A stretch of DNA of 64,000 nucleotides. Source: Moraxellaceae bacterium (GTDB taxonomy: Bacteria; Pseudomonadota; Gammaproteobacteria; Pseudomonadales; Moraxellaceae). The position numbers and the translations under genes were made by a program. How positions within the stretch are numbered: the first letter of the stretch is position 1; each line of letters starts with the position of its first letter. Where the stretch lies: NCBI GenBank assembly GCA_030680295.1, contig JAUXVU010000033.1, positions 1-64,000 on the forward strand. Direction: 5' to 3'. The notes under the pieces are model-generated. The model searched no databases, was not told where the DNA came from, and saw nothing but the letters and a program-made list of their open reading frames with translations. Below are positions 38,617 through 49,774 of the stretch, piece after piece.

Positions 38617-39660
38617 CTATGACGGCAGATGTTCAGCCAGCACAGCCTCAACTGCGCCAGAACGATAAAACGGCAGCAGCTGGCGGCGAATCATTTCTTC
38701 CAACATGCCAGTTTCATTCAAAGCAGCAATGACTGGCGGTGCAAAACGATGCAGCTCCTGCAAAATCATATCGCGCGTCACACCAACCTCATCAAGCACA
38801 TGCTGCAAGGTGCTATCGCCATACTTATCAAAAAAACTATCAATGCCAATGTCGATCAGTGTGCTGTAGTACTTGGTATGACGTAGGTCGGCGCGCCAAA
38901 ACTCATAACCCACCACAAACGCTTCATCCAAGCTCTCAGCACTCATAAATTGACGCAGACTGCTGGCAGGACGATGCTTGATATCTGCCCAAACATCCAA
39001 GGCAACTCGCTTTAATGTGCTCTCATCCATTTTAGACAACAGTGCTTTTTCACTGCTTAACAATGTTGAAGTTGTGCTTTTACGAACATAAGCCAACAAG
39101 CCGTCATCTAAGGTTTTTTCCAAGCTCGGTGAAGCTTTGCTCAACACCGACTTGCCCAAGCCCATTAAAGCAGATGCGCCGGGTATATTTTTGGCTGCTG
39201 CATTTCCTTGAGCCAAATAACCTTTAATGCCACGATAAATTAAGTCTCCTGCCATATCCGCCAACAGCGGATTAGCCAATACGGCATGCACTACGCGCTC
39301 GCGCAGCTCACGCATCTCCACCACTTTACTTACCATTTCGCGCATTTGCTGGTCAGACACAATGTCAGACAAACGTGTTTCGTCTTGAATAGGATGAGCG
39401 TGAATCGCGCGCGCAATATCACCCACCAATTCTGGAATGCCACCAGACATCGGCATATCAACAGCATATGTTTTCGCCGTTGCTTTAATCAGATCACGTG
39501 TGACGACTTGGTTAATCGTTAAGTTAGCCGCATTGGCTAGATCAGCATCCACCGTATGAGCCAAATGATCAAAAAGCTCACTACCGGTTAGAAGTGCTTT
39601 GGCATGGTTAACATGTGCTTCATATAAAGCACGAACAACGGGATGGTTAATAGCGGTCAT
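38617..39660 (-). CDS. Unknown protein, paralogue A of the 41206-42228 protein
   Basis: I do not recognise this 347-residue protein. It appears all-helical and has no signal peptide. The most conserved part (about 120-190) reads NPLLADMAGDLIYRGIKGYLAQGNAAAKNIPGAS in pieces, then LGKSVLSKASPSLEKTLDDGLLAYVRK. The divergently transcribed protein B shares NPx..M..L.YR.I.GYL...N..AK..PGA..L..LG..V.S and a similar C-terminal half (EVGVTRDMILQEL versus DLGITDEQIVREV). It sits ten bases after the GST-like gene and eight before DUF2058, in a run leading to lpxO and srkA. An envelope or stress role is inferred only from neighbours. Confidence 0.75.
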   Translation of the reverse strand: MTAINHPVVRALYEAHVNHAKALLTGSELFDHLAHTVDADLANAANLTINQVVTRDLIKATAKTYAVDMPMSGGIPELVGDIARAIHAHPIQDETRLSDIVSDQQMREMVSKVVEMRELRERVVHAVLANPLLADMAGDLIYRGIKGYLAQGNAAAKNIPGASALMGLGKSVLSKASPSLEKTLDDGLLAYVRKSTTSTLLSSEKALLSKMDESTLKRVALDVWADIKHRPASSLRQFMSAESLDEAFVVGYEFWRADLRHTKYYSTLIDIGIDSFFDKYGDSTLQHVLDEVGVTRDMILQELHRFAPPVIAALNETGMLEEMIRRQLLPFYRSGAVEAVLAEHLPS

Positions 39661-39670
39661 AGGGCTACCT

Positions 39671-40438
39671 TTAACGTGCGTAAGTTGTATTCAGATAAGC
39701 CAAGATGGCTTCTGATTCAAAAAGTGTTGCGCCGGTATTTGGATCTTCTAAATACGGCACCTGCACACGACCATATTGCGCCATAAAAGCATCTCGCTTG
39801 CCGCCAGCAATCGGCTTATATGGTCCGGGCTTAAGACGCTGTACTGCAGGACCAATTTCGGTCCAGTGCTCTTTGCCTAAATTATGTAATCGATAGGGAA
39901 TTTCCAACTCACACAGACGCTCACGCACCGGACGGGAGTATGGACTAGCCTCAAAGCTCCACAACAATAATGGTTGCTCAGGCGCCTCACTAGCTATTGC
40001 TTGTAATCCGCTACGGCCACGTGCTGCAGAAGCCAAAAAACTAGTTAACTTATTAAGCTTGCCCGCTTGATACATCGAGGGCACTGGGCGATTTGCATAG
40101 GTATTGTAAAAGTAGTCAATAATCGCAACTGACTCATACAACACAACGCCAGTATTAGGGTCAACCAACAGCGGGAACTGTAGTTTTCCACCTAAACGTG
40201 CGGCTTCAGAGCGAAAACGCTTGCCACCCTTTGGGCAAGGTCGAATATCTAAGTCTAAGTGTAGGTCTGTCGCAGCCTCACGAACTAGTCGGCAATATGG
40301 GCAGTTTTCAATATCAAACAAAATAGGAGGCTGTGCGGGCAGCTGACGATGTGCTTTACGTGCAGCACCACCCCGCCAAACTGCCGCAGTCGAGGCCAGA
40401 ACAGAGCCCAAAATATTGAATTGATGACGCAACGACAT
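39671..40438 (-). CDS. Tandem glutaredoxin/GST N-domain protein
   Basis: 255 residues made of two glutathione S-transferase N-terminal (thioredoxin-like) domains in tandem. Domain 1 (about 38-117) has a CPYC redox site (C46, C49); domain 2 (about 157-254) has SPYS at the equivalent place, so it has lost both cysteines. The repeat is obvious: FPLLVDPNTGVVLYES versus VPYLEDPNTGATLFES, each followed by a tyrosine-rich helix ending TYA. An N-terminal 30-residue segment is basic. Similar double-domain proteins occur in plants and some bacteria. It is the first gene of the run with paralogue A. Confidence 0.8.
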   Translation of the reverse strand: MSLRHQFNILGSVLASTAAVWRGGAARKAHRQLPAQPPILFDIENCPYCRLVREAATDLHLDLDIRPCPKGGKRFRSEAARLGGKLQFPLLVDPNTGVVLYESVAIIDYFYNTYANRPVPSMYQAGKLNKLTSFLASAARGRSGLQAIASEAPEQPLLLWSFEASPYSRPVRERLCELEIPYRLHNLGKEHWTEIGPAVQRLKPGPYKPIAGGKRDAFMAQYGRVQVPYLEDPNTGATLFESEAILAYLNTTYAR

Positions 40439-40511
40439 ATCTCAGCCCCAGTGAACATTTTGGCTGGAGACATTAGCTGAGACTGGCGCAGATTGCCAGT
40501 TAGGGTGAGAA

Positions 40512-41036
40512 CTAGATGGCGCTAACGGAGTTCAAATGACCATCATCGGTAAATAATCGACGTGCGCTGACAAAGTAACGCATCCAATAACGGTTATCGA
40601 GCTGATCAATGCTAATGACCCGCCCCGTACGTGGGGCATGAACAAAACGATCTTCACCAATATAAACAGCGACATGATTAATGCGAGCACTATTGTTTAA
40701 GCGAAAGAAAATTAGGTCGCCAATAGCAAGTTCGGAGGTTTGTACATTTCGACCCGCTAATTGAGCCATTTGCGCTGCGGTTCTAGGCAAGGTGATGGAG
40801 CTAATACTGCGATAAATGTACTGCACCAAACCACTACAATCAAAACCCTCTTCAGGTGAGGTGCCACCAAACTTATAAGGCACACCCATCAATGTCAGCG
40901 CATTCATCACCATATCATCAGCAGCAGATGGCATAACTACAGGGCGGCTCTCTGCCTGAGCCAGTGCAGGAGAAAACATAAGAACTAATCCAGCCGTTAA
41001 AAACGCTTTTTTTATAGTTGTAAGCAGCTGATTCAT
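40512..41036 (-). CDS. NlpC/P60 family cell-wall hydrolase, exported
   Basis: A putative peptidoglycan endopeptidase of 174 residues. A signal peptide (1-29, ending LAQA-E) has no lipobox. The papain-like catalytic set is complete: C67 in GFDCSGLVQYIY, H121 in INHVAVYIG and H133 in RFVHAPRTG. It would cut stem peptides (D-Glu-mDAP type bond) in the periplasm. SD GGAGGCC precedes the ATG, and a small CGACC/GGTCG hairpin lies in the leader. It is divergent from paralogue B and 73 bases ahead of the GST-like gene. Confidence 0.9.
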   Translation of the reverse strand: MNQLLTTIKKAFLTAGLVLMFSPALAQAESRPVVMPSAADDMVMNALTLMGVPYKFGGTSPEEGFDCSGLVQYIYRSISSITLPRTAAQMAQLAGRNVQTSELAIGDLIFFRLNNSARINHVAVYIGEDRFVHAPRTGRVISIDQLDNRYWMRYFVSARRLFTDDGHLNSVSAI

Positions 41037-41205
41037 AAGGCCTCCGACCGATTTTTTGGTCGTTAATATTTGTACAAAATAACTAATAGGGCTTCAATAA
41101 AACAAAACTTGGCCACAATGGCAAGCCTTGTCCCCATGAAAGCATGGATTTTGAACGCCTAAACGGCTATTTTGTTGACCTGATACTGAGGCTTGGAGAC
41201 GATTG

Positions 41206-42228
41206 ATGCACCCCACCGCACAATCATTATTAAATGCACAGATAGCATTTTTAGATAAAGAGTTACAAGGCGATAGTCTTCAGGCTCATTTAGCCGTCGA
41301 AGCTCAGGCCTACTGTAAACTTCTGCATTCCATTGCAGTGCGCGACCTGCTACCACCCGCGACTATGGTTGGTTGGGTGCAACGTAACTTACTGGGCTAT
41401 GCCCCCACTGACAGCATGCGCCAACAAGTGGTGATGCTTATTGAAGTCGGCTTGGATAACGCCTCTAACCAACAAGTCCCCATTAGGGACCTTATCAACC
41501 GCCAAATTTACGACATGATGGTTGAGCGACTGATTTCACGACCCGCGTTGCGACAAGACTTGATTGAAATGGTGCTGCATAACCCTGCATCACACCGCAT
41601 GTTGTCAGAGTTAATGTACCGCAACATCATTGGTTATCTAACCACAAACAATCCCGTCGCCAAGCATGTGCCGGGAGCAGCATCACTTATTAAGTTAGGA
41701 ACTGGCGTCATCAGTCGCATGGGAAATGTTGAGCGCACGCTGGAGAAATCTGTAAAAGCGTATATTCGTCATACGCTTCGTGACACTGCATCGTTTGGTG
41801 TCGACATGATTGCCGCCACACTGAATAACCAACAACTGCGTGGTTATGCCGATGAGTTGTGGCCACGATTGGCCAACTATCGTTTTGGCGATGCCTCGCG
41901 TCATCTTGAGCTCGAAGGCTACAGCTATTTAGCCGTGGTGTTTTGGAATATGGTGCGCAGCACTGAATTTATGAAGCAACAAGTCGCGTTTATTGTGAAT
42001 CGCTGGTATGACCACAAGGGCGATGAGATGGCAATGGATGTCTTGGAGGACTTAGGCATCACTGATGAACAAATTGTGCGTGAGGTTATCGCGATTGGCA
42101 CACCTATCGTTAATACCTTGCGCAATAGCGGGCACTTCAAGCAACGCTTTGAAGAGCACCTGCAAGCATTTTATGAAACTGATGCTGCCAAAAAGATTTT
42201 GGCAGCTGCGGAGCCGGTCAGCGAATGA
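41206..42228 (+). CDS. Unknown protein, paralogue B of the 38617-39660 protein
   Basis: A 340-residue helical protein with no recognised domain and no signal peptide. Start at ATG 41206 (SD GGAG), rather than the TTG three bases earlier. The core block at about 120-190 (HNPASHRMLSELMYRNIIGYL, AKHVPGAASLIKLGTGVISR, TLEKSVKAYIRH) matches paralogue A, and the last 100 residues align as well (EGYSYLAVVFWNMVRS versus VVGYEFWRADLRH). Its stop overlaps the pdxH start (ATGA), so it is translationally coupled to vitamin B6 metabolism, at least in position. Function unknown. Confidence 0.75.
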   Translation: MHPTAQSLLNAQIAFLDKELQGDSLQAHLAVEAQAYCKLLHSIAVRDLLPPATMVGWVQRNLLGYAPTDSMRQQVVMLIEVGLDNASNQQVPIRDLINRQIYDMMVERLISRPALRQDLIEMVLHNPASHRMLSELMYRNIIGYLTTNNPVAKHVPGAASLIKLGTGVISRMGNVERTLEKSVKAYIRHTLRDTASFGVDMIAATLNNQQLRGYADELWPRLANYRFGDASRHLELEGYSYLAVVFWNMVRSTEFMKQQVAFIVNRWYDHKGDEMAMDVLEDLGITDEQIVREVIAIGTPIVNTLRNSGHFKQRFEEHLQAFYETDAAKKILAAAEPVSE

Positions 42229-42866
42229 GCCTCAATTTAGCTGATATTCGTCTCGACTATACCCGCCAAGGACTGCATCGTGAGGACTGCTCGAGCAATC
42301 CTATCGCACAGTTAGAAAAGTGGTTGAGTGATGCTATTAACGCCGGCGTTGATGAGCCAACGGCGATGAACTTAGCGACTGTAGATGCGAAAGGCCAACC
42401 CAACGCACGCATTGTTTTGTTAAAAGGCATAGAGCAAGGCGCTTTGCAATTTTTCACCAACTACGCCAGTCGCAAAGGGCAATGTTTATCGCAACAACCT
42501 TTGGCTGCACTGACCTTTTTCTGGCCGCAGTTGGAGCGTCAAATTCGCCTTGAGGGTCGTGTTTCGCGCTTAAGCAACGAGGTGTCAGACACCTATTTTG
42601 CAACACGCCCTTATGCCAGCCGCATTGGTGCATGGGCATCAGAGCAAAGCCAAACCATCGATAGCACCCAGACACTGCAGGAGCGTGTACAACGTCTTCA
42701 AACGCAATACCCAGAGCAAGTGCCACGCCCACAACACTGGGGTGGTTATGGCCTTACTCCACACTACGTTGAGTTTTGGCAAGGCCGACCCAGCCGCCTT
42801 CATGACCGTATTGCTTATGAGCTCAATAACGATGGGCAGTGGCTGCTGAGTCAACTACAACCCTAA
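42225..42866 (+). CDS. pdxH: Pyridoxamine/pyridoxine 5'-phosphate oxidase
   Basis: An FMN enzyme giving pyridoxal 5'-phosphate, the B6 cofactor used for example by HisC here. MNLATVDAKGQPNARIVLLKGI and FFTNYASRKGQCL bind FMN and substrate; LTFFWPQLERQIRLEGRV, ASRIGAWASEQSQ and the C-terminal VEFWQGRPSRLHDRI are diagnostic. 213 residues. The start overlaps paralogue B (ATGA), and it is tail-to-tail with nif3 with only four bases between. Confidence 0.97.
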   Translation: MSLNLADIRLDYTRQGLHREDCSSNPIAQLEKWLSDAINAGVDEPTAMNLATVDAKGQPNARIVLLKGIEQGALQFFTNYASRKGQCLSQQPLAALTFFWPQLERQIRLEGRVSRLSNEVSDTYFATRPYASRIGAWASEQSQTIDSTQTLQERVQRLQTQYPEQVPRPQHWGGYGLTPHYVEFWQGRPSRLHDRIAYELNNDGQWLLSQLQP

Positions 42867-42870
42867 GACA

Positions 42871-43626
42871 CTAAACCGGATTGTCGACATCAATGAACTG
42901 ATGCGTCAGGCCAAACTGCTGCTGACACCATTGACCAAGAGCCTGCACGCCATAACGCTCGCTGGCGTGGTGTCCTAGGGCAAAATAATGAATACCCATT
43001 TCCCGTGCGATATGCACAGTGGGCTCTGATATTTCGCCACTAAAATACGCATCCACACCAAGTGCTGCAGCCTGCTCAATAAAACCTTGCGCACCGCCGG
43101 TGCACCATGCCACCCGCTTAATACGTGGCGCCGCACCCGCAATATGTAGCGGTTCTCGTTGCAGCACTTGTTGCACTTGCTCAATGATGGCTACTGCAGT
43201 CATAGGCTCAACTAACTCACCAATATCACCGACTGCACTTGCATCATCTGGAAATAGTGCACCTGTTCTTTGCCAGCCAAAGCGCTTTGCCAATTGAGCA
43301 TTATTGCCCAAAGTTGGATGAGCATCTAAGGGCAAGTGATATGCAATCAATGAAATATCGTTAGCCAGTAGTTTCGCCAAACGATTGCGCTTCATACCCA
43401 CCACACAGGGGCTCTCATTTTTCCAGAAATAACCGTGATGGACCAAAATCGCATCGGCATTAGCCGCAATAGCGGCATCAATTAAGGCCTCACTCGCCGT
43501 CACCCCTGAAATAATTTTTTGGACCTCTGTACGCCCCTGCACCTGTAAACCGTTTGGGCAATAATCACGAAATCGATTAGCCACTAAAAGCTCATCTAGA
43601 TGGGTAACTAACTGGTTTAATAACAT
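42871..43626 (-). CDS. Nif3-like dinuclear metal-centre protein (YbgI type)
   Basis: 251 residues of the Nif3/YbgI/DUF34 family, proposed GTP cyclohydrolase 1-like enzymes or metal chaperones; the true role is unsettled. Metal-binding segments are ILVHHGYFWKNES, YHLPLDAHP and, at the C-terminus, LGHHASERYGVQAL, together with YFSGEISEPTVH. It is divergent from algW, the same neighbourhood as in Pseudomonas. Confidence 0.88.
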   Translation of the reverse strand: MLLNQLVTHLDELLVANRFRDYCPNGLQVQGRTEVQKIISGVTASEALIDAAIAANADAILVHHGYFWKNESPCVVGMKRNRLAKLLANDISLIAYHLPLDAHPTLGNNAQLAKRFGWQRTGALFPDDASAVGDIGELVEPMTAVAIIEQVQQVLQREPLHIAGAAPRIKRVAWCTGGAQGFIEQAAALGVDAYFSGEISEPTVHIAREMGIHYFALGHHASERYGVQALGQWCQQQFGLTHQFIDVDNPV

Positions 43627-43722
43627 GTCTTTATCTCGGTGCAGACTTGTTTCAACAGTAATCTGCCTCCATAGTTTATGGAGTACAGTTCAACAAATTC
43701 TTTTGCTTAAAAGGATAACCCA

Positions 43723-44853
43723 ATGCGCATAACTCCCATGGTGCCATGGATTGCTCTTGCTGGCGTCATCGCTTATGTCAGCTGGTTTGATCGCTGGCCA
43801 AGCCATCATCCTGTCGCAGACACACCAAGCCCTGAGTTACCGGCACAATTTGCCCCAAGCGACGTGGTTGCTCAAGCGGGTAGCGGCCCCATTTCTTATG
43901 CTCCAGCTGTAGCGAAAGCAGCACCTGCGGTGGTGAATATTTTCACGACACAACGTGTGCAAGTACAACGCAACCCAATGCTTGAACACCCTTTCTTTCG
44001 CTTTTATGGCGAACAAATGCCTAATGAACGCTCTGCCTCTAGCTTAGGCTCAGGTGTCATTGTGGCCGCCGACGGCTATATCTTAACCAACAATCATGTT
44101 GTGCAAAGTGCGGAAAGTATTGTGATCGCACTACATGATGGTCGTGAAGTTGATGCCAAAGTCATAGGCACCGATCCTGACACCGACTTGGCTCTGCTTA
44201 AGGTTGAGCTAAAGGACTTGCCCGCCCTGCCGTTTAACACCACTAATATGGCCGTAGGCGATGTGGCTTTGGCCATCGGCAACCCTTTTGGCGTAGGTCA
44301 AACCGTCACCCAAGGTATTATTTCAGCACAAGGCCGCAGCGGTCTTGGCATTAATACCTATGAAGACTTTATTCAAACCGATGCGGCCATTAATCCCGGC
44401 AACTCTGGTGGTGCATTAATTGATGTCAACGGTAATTTAATTGGCATTAACACCGCTATCTTCTCCCGTTCCGGCGGCAATATGGGCATTGGTTTTGCCA
44501 TCCCCGCTGAACTGGCCAAAACCGTGATGGATAGCTTGATTCGTCACGGCCGTGTGTTACGCGGCTGGTTGGGTGTTGAGATTGCCAGCGGTGGGCGGGC
44601 AGCAAATGGCCGCGAAAGTAGCGAAGTTTTTATTGCGGGTGTGATGCCAGGAGGCCCTGCAGACAAGGCCGGCCTTAAACGTGGTGATCAAATCATAGAA
44701 GTAGCCGGTCAGTCTGTCGTCAGTGCCAACCAAGTCATTAGACAAATTGGCGCATTTGCGCCTAAGGCTCGTGCCGAGGTAATTGTCCGCCGCGAAGGTA
44801 AAGTGCGAAAAATTGACGTCACCATGGGTGAGCGCCCTGCGCCTAGGACGTAA
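43723..44853 (+). CDS. algW: DegS/AlgW-type periplasmic serine protease
   Basis: A 376-residue membrane-anchored trypsin-like protease with one PDZ domain, which in E. coli (DegS) and Pseudomonas (AlgW) cuts the anti-sigma factor (RseA/MucA) upon outer-membrane stress. An N-terminal helix (8-22) anchors it. The triad is H125 (LTNNHVV), D155 (DPDTDLALLK) and S228 (NPGNSGGAL); the PDZ domain spans about 275-370. With only one PDZ it is not DegP-like. SD AAAGGAT. It is tail-to-tail with hisC, three bases apart. Confidence 0.92.
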   Translation: MRITPMVPWIALAGVIAYVSWFDRWPSHHPVADTPSPELPAQFAPSDVVAQAGSGPISYAPAVAKAAPAVVNIFTTQRVQVQRNPMLEHPFFRFYGEQMPNERSASSLGSGVIVAADGYILTNNHVVQSAESIVIALHDGREVDAKVIGTDPDTDLALLKVELKDLPALPFNTTNMAVGDVALAIGNPFGVGQTVTQGIISAQGRSGLGINTYEDFIQTDAAINPGNSGGALIDVNGNLIGINTAIFSRSGGNMGIGFAIPAELAKTVMDSLIRHGRVLRGWLGVEIASGGRAANGRESSEVFIAGVMPGGPADKAGLKRGDQIIEVAGQSVVSANQVIRQIGAFAPKARAEVIVRREGKVRKIDVTMGERPAPRT

Positions 44854-44856
44854 AAC

Positions 44857-45915
44857 TTAGGCCAGCAACTCATCTAACGCTGTTAGCAGAGCTTTGTGCT
44901 GATCAGGCGTGCCAACGGTAATGCGTAAGTAGTCGCTTATGCGTGGCGTGGCAAAATGCCGCACTAATACTGCCTGCTCGCGCAGGCCAGCACAGAGCGC
45001 CGCACCGGCAAACGCTGGGTGCTTGGCCAACACAAAATTTGCGGCTGAAGGCAAAACCTCAAAACCACGACGCTGTAACTGCGCCACCAAACTATTGCGC
45101 TGCATGATGACCATGTCGCAGGTGGACTGAAAATAACCTTCATCTTCAATAGCTGCCTGTGCACCAGCTTGTGCCAAACGACCTAGCGGGTATGAGTTAA
45201 AGCTATCTTTTACTCGCTCCAACGCATCAATCAAATGCCGTTGGCCAAAGGCCATCCCGACGCGCAAACCAGCCAATGCACGCGACTTAGATAAGGTTTG
45301 AGTCACTAGCAGATTATCGAACTCATTCACCAGCGACACAGCGCTGTCACCGCCAAAATCAATATAGGCCTCATCGATTATAACCACCCGTGTTGGGTTC
45401 GCGGTTAGTACGGCACGAATACTGGCCAAGGGCAAAAGACAACCAGTGGGTGCATTTGGGTTAGGGAAAATAACCCCACCATTGGCTTTGGCATAATCCG
45501 CTGGATCAATCGCTAAGTCTTGATTAAGCGGCACTAACTCATATCGAATATCGAATAACTGGGCATAAACCTTATAGAAGCTATAGGTGATGTCCGGAAA
45601 CAAAATGGCTTCAGGCTGTCGAAAGAATGCATTAAAGGCATGAGCCAGAACTTCATCTGAACCATTACCCACAAAAACTTGGCTGGCCTCTAAACCCACT
45701 CGTGCCGCCATGGCTTGACGCAGCTTTGTTGAGCTGGGGTCAGGATAAAGCCGTAAGTCATCGGTCAGCGCCACTTGCATAGCCGCCAATGCTTTCGGTG
45801 AAGGCCCATAAGGGTGTTCGTTGGTATTGAGCTTTACGAGGTTTTCAATACGTGGCTGCTCACCCGGCACATAAGGCACCAAGTCATGTACAAAAGGACT
45901 CCACAGCGTACTCAT
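44857..45915 (-). CDS. hisC: Histidinol-phosphate aminotransferase
   Basis: A PLP-dependent class I/II aminotransferase converting imidazole-acetol phosphate to histidinol phosphate. [46 protein letters not shown] and the PLP-lysine block [16 protein letters not shown] are seen. 352 residues. It closes murA-hisG-hisD-hisC, nine bases after hisD. Confidence 0.96.
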   Translation of the reverse strand: MSTLWSPFVHDLVPYVPGEQPRIENLVKLNTNEHPYGPSPKALAAMQVALTDDLRLYPDPSSTKLRQAMAARVGLEASQVFVGNGSDEVLAHAFNAFFRQPEAILFPDITYSFYKVYAQLFDIRYELVPLNQDLAIDPADYAKANGGVIFPNPNAPTGCLLPLASIRAVLTANPTRVVIIDEAYIDFGGDSAVSLVNEFDNLLVTQTLSKSRALAGLRVGMAFGQRHLIDALERVKDSFNSYPLGRLAQAGAQAAIEDEGYFQSTCDMVIMQRNSLVAQLQRRGFEVLPSAANFVLAKHPAFAGAALCAGLREQAVLVRHFATPRISDYLRITVGTPDQHKALLTALDELLA

Positions 45916-45924
45916 AGTGACACC

Positions 45925-47223
45925 TTACTCTGGCAGCAAACGATATTCTGCTGAGCGTGCATGTGCCGTCAGCCCTTCCCCACGTGCTAACACTGATGCC
46001 ACTTTGGCCAACTCACTCGCACCCTGAGGTGAGCAGCCAATCAGGCTGCTACGTTTCTGGAAGTCATAAACACCCAGTGGTGATGAAAACCGCGCCGTGC
46101 CCGATGTTGGCAACACATGATTCGGTCCAGCGCAGTAGTCACCCAGCGCTTCCGGCGTATGGCGCCCCATAAAAATCGCACCAGCATGGCGAATCTGTGG
46201 CAGCAATGCCTCGGGGTCAGCCACCGATAACTCTAAGTGCTCAGGTGCAATCCGATTAATTAACTCAATAGCCTGAGCTTCACTGTCGACCTTAATAAAA
46301 GCACCGCGATCCAATAATGAGGTACGCGCAATGGTTTCTCGCTCAAGTGATGGCAACAACTTCGTCAAGCTCTCGCGCACAGCATCTAAAAAGCCTTGGT
46401 CTTGGGCAATCAGAATCGACTGCGCCAACTCATCGTGCTCTGCTTGTGACAGCAAATCCATGGCAATCCAATCTGGATCGGTTTGGCCATCACAATAGAC
46501 CAAGATTTCAGATGGGCCAGCGATCATGTCGATACCCACCTGACCAAACACTTGGCGCTTGGCGGTAGCAACATAAATATTGCCAGGACCTACAATCTTA
46601 TCAACGCGTGGCACAGTCTCCGTGCCATAAGCTAAGGCCGCTACTGCTTGCGCACCGCCAATGGTAAAGACACGGTCAACCCCCACCAAAAAGGCAGCTG
46701 CCAACACTAATTCATTTAACTCGCCCTCGGGCGACGGTACCACCATGATGATCTCGCTCACACCGGCCACTTTGGCTGGCAGTGCATTCATCAACACCGA
46801 AGATGGATAGGAGGCCTTGCCGCCCGGCACATAAATACCAACACGGTCTAATGGTGTGACCTGCTGGCCCAATAGCGTGCCGTCCTCTTCACGATAAGAC
46901 CATGAAGACTGCAACTGATGCTGATGATAACGACTGACACGCTCTGCTGCCTGAGCCAACGCTTGCTGCTGGTCCTTTGGCAAGCCTTCATAAGCTTGCT
47001 GTAAACGAGCGTTAGACAGCTCTAGCTCAGCCATTGCTTTAACTTGGCGGCGATCAAAGCGATTGGTGAAGTCCACCACGGCGGCATCACCAGAGGACCG
47101 CACCTGCCGAATCACATCATCAACCACATCACGCACACTGGCGTCAGATACACCCTCCCACGCCAGCAACTGATCGAGCTGCTTGGAAAATGTGGGGGAA
47201 GAGGCATCTAACTGAGTCAACAT
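45925..47223 (-). CDS. hisD: Histidinol dehydrogenase
   Basis: A zinc enzyme that oxidises histidinol to histidine in two NAD steps. Key blocks: [66 protein letters not shown] (Zn ligands) and [25 protein letters not shown] near the end. I take ATG 47223 (432 residues) with SD GGAA; an in-frame ATG four codons upstream is possible. It follows hisG by 20 bases. Confidence 0.96.
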   Translation of the reverse strand: MLTQLDASSPTFSKQLDQLLAWEGVSDASVRDVVDDVIRQVRSSGDAAVVDFTNRFDRRQVKAMAELELSNARLQQAYEGLPKDQQQALAQAAERVSRYHQHQLQSSWSYREEDGTLLGQQVTPLDRVGIYVPGGKASYPSSVLMNALPAKVAGVSEIIMVVPSPEGELNELVLAAAFLVGVDRVFTIGGAQAVAALAYGTETVPRVDKIVGPGNIYVATAKRQVFGQVGIDMIAGPSEILVYCDGQTDPDWIAMDLLSQAEHDELAQSILIAQDQGFLDAVRESLTKLLPSLERETIARTSLLDRGAFIKVDSEAQAIELINRIAPEHLELSVADPEALLPQIRHAGAIFMGRHTPEALGDYCAGPNHVLPTSGTARFSSPLGVYDFQKRSSLIGCSPQGASELAKVASVLARGEGLTAHARSAEYRLLPE

Positions 47224-47243
47224 GGTTTTTTCCATTCAATATA

Positions 47244-49165
<1,922 letters not shown>

Positions 49166-49202
49166 TTATCGCTGCCGCGCCATTAACTTGAGCGCGCGAA
49201 GT

Positions 49203-49454
49203 TTAATTAAAGAGGCTAATTCTACGCCACTCTTCGGGGGTATGGGTACGCATGCTGACGGCATGAATGACACCGGAGCTAATATGAGGCTGTAATGGCG
49301 CATAAATACGCTGCTGACGGGCGACAGGACGTAGCTCGGCAAAGTCAGGATGAACAACTGTCACGGTGAACTTGCCACCCTCGCCTTCCACTGCCACATG
49401 AACCGCATCAGGCAAAGCCTGCGTTAACAGGACTTGAATTTCAGATGCATTCAT
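49203..49454 (-). CDS. ibaG: BolA/IbaG family protein
   Basis: An 83-residue BolA-like protein (E. coli IbaG/YrbA), which works with monothiol glutaredoxins in iron-sulfur handling. GKFTVTVVHPDFAELRPVARQQRIYAPLQPHISSGVIHAVSMRTHTPEEW shows the BolA core, with the conserved HAVS histidine. It overlaps mlaB at one base and precedes murA, as in E. coli. Confidence 0.92.
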   Translation of the reverse strand: MNASEIQVLLTQALPDAVHVAVEGEGGKFTVTVVHPDFAELRPVARQQRIYAPLQPHISSGVIHAVSMRTHTPEEWRRISLFN

Positions 49455-49774
49455 TATGTTTCCTTTGACTCAAGTGCAAAAACTGACAATAGATTACTGG
49501 CTTCTAAAATAGAGTGAAGACGAGGCGGTGGCGAGACCAAATGCAACTGTGTGGCTTTTGATCCAGCCACACGCTGCCATGACATTAATATAGCCACCAC
49601 AACGCTGCTGGCTTCATCAAGACCCGTTAGATCACATATCCAAGCCTGATGTGAGGACAGTTTTTCCAGCAACATAGCGCCCGCTGCAGCACATTGTTCA
49701 GCATCAGAGACCGACACTACACCTTGCAGGCTAATGCCTTGTGAATCAGATAATAACGACAAGCTATACATCAT
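49454..49774 (-). CDS. mlaB: MlaB, STAS-domain subunit of the Mla transporter
   Basis: A 106-residue STAS protein that binds and stabilises the MlaF ATPase. The conserved STAS loop is DLTGLDEASSVVVAILMSWQR, and QLHLVSPPPRLHSILEASNL follows. Weakly conserved overall, as MlaB usually is. It fits exactly between mlaC and ibaG, sharing single bases with both neighbours. Confidence 0.88.
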   Translation of the reverse strand: MMYSLSLLSDSQGISLQGVVSVSDAEQCAAAGAMLLEKLSSHQAWICDLTGLDEASSVVVAILMSWQRVAGSKATQLHLVSPPPRLHSILEASNLLSVFALESKET

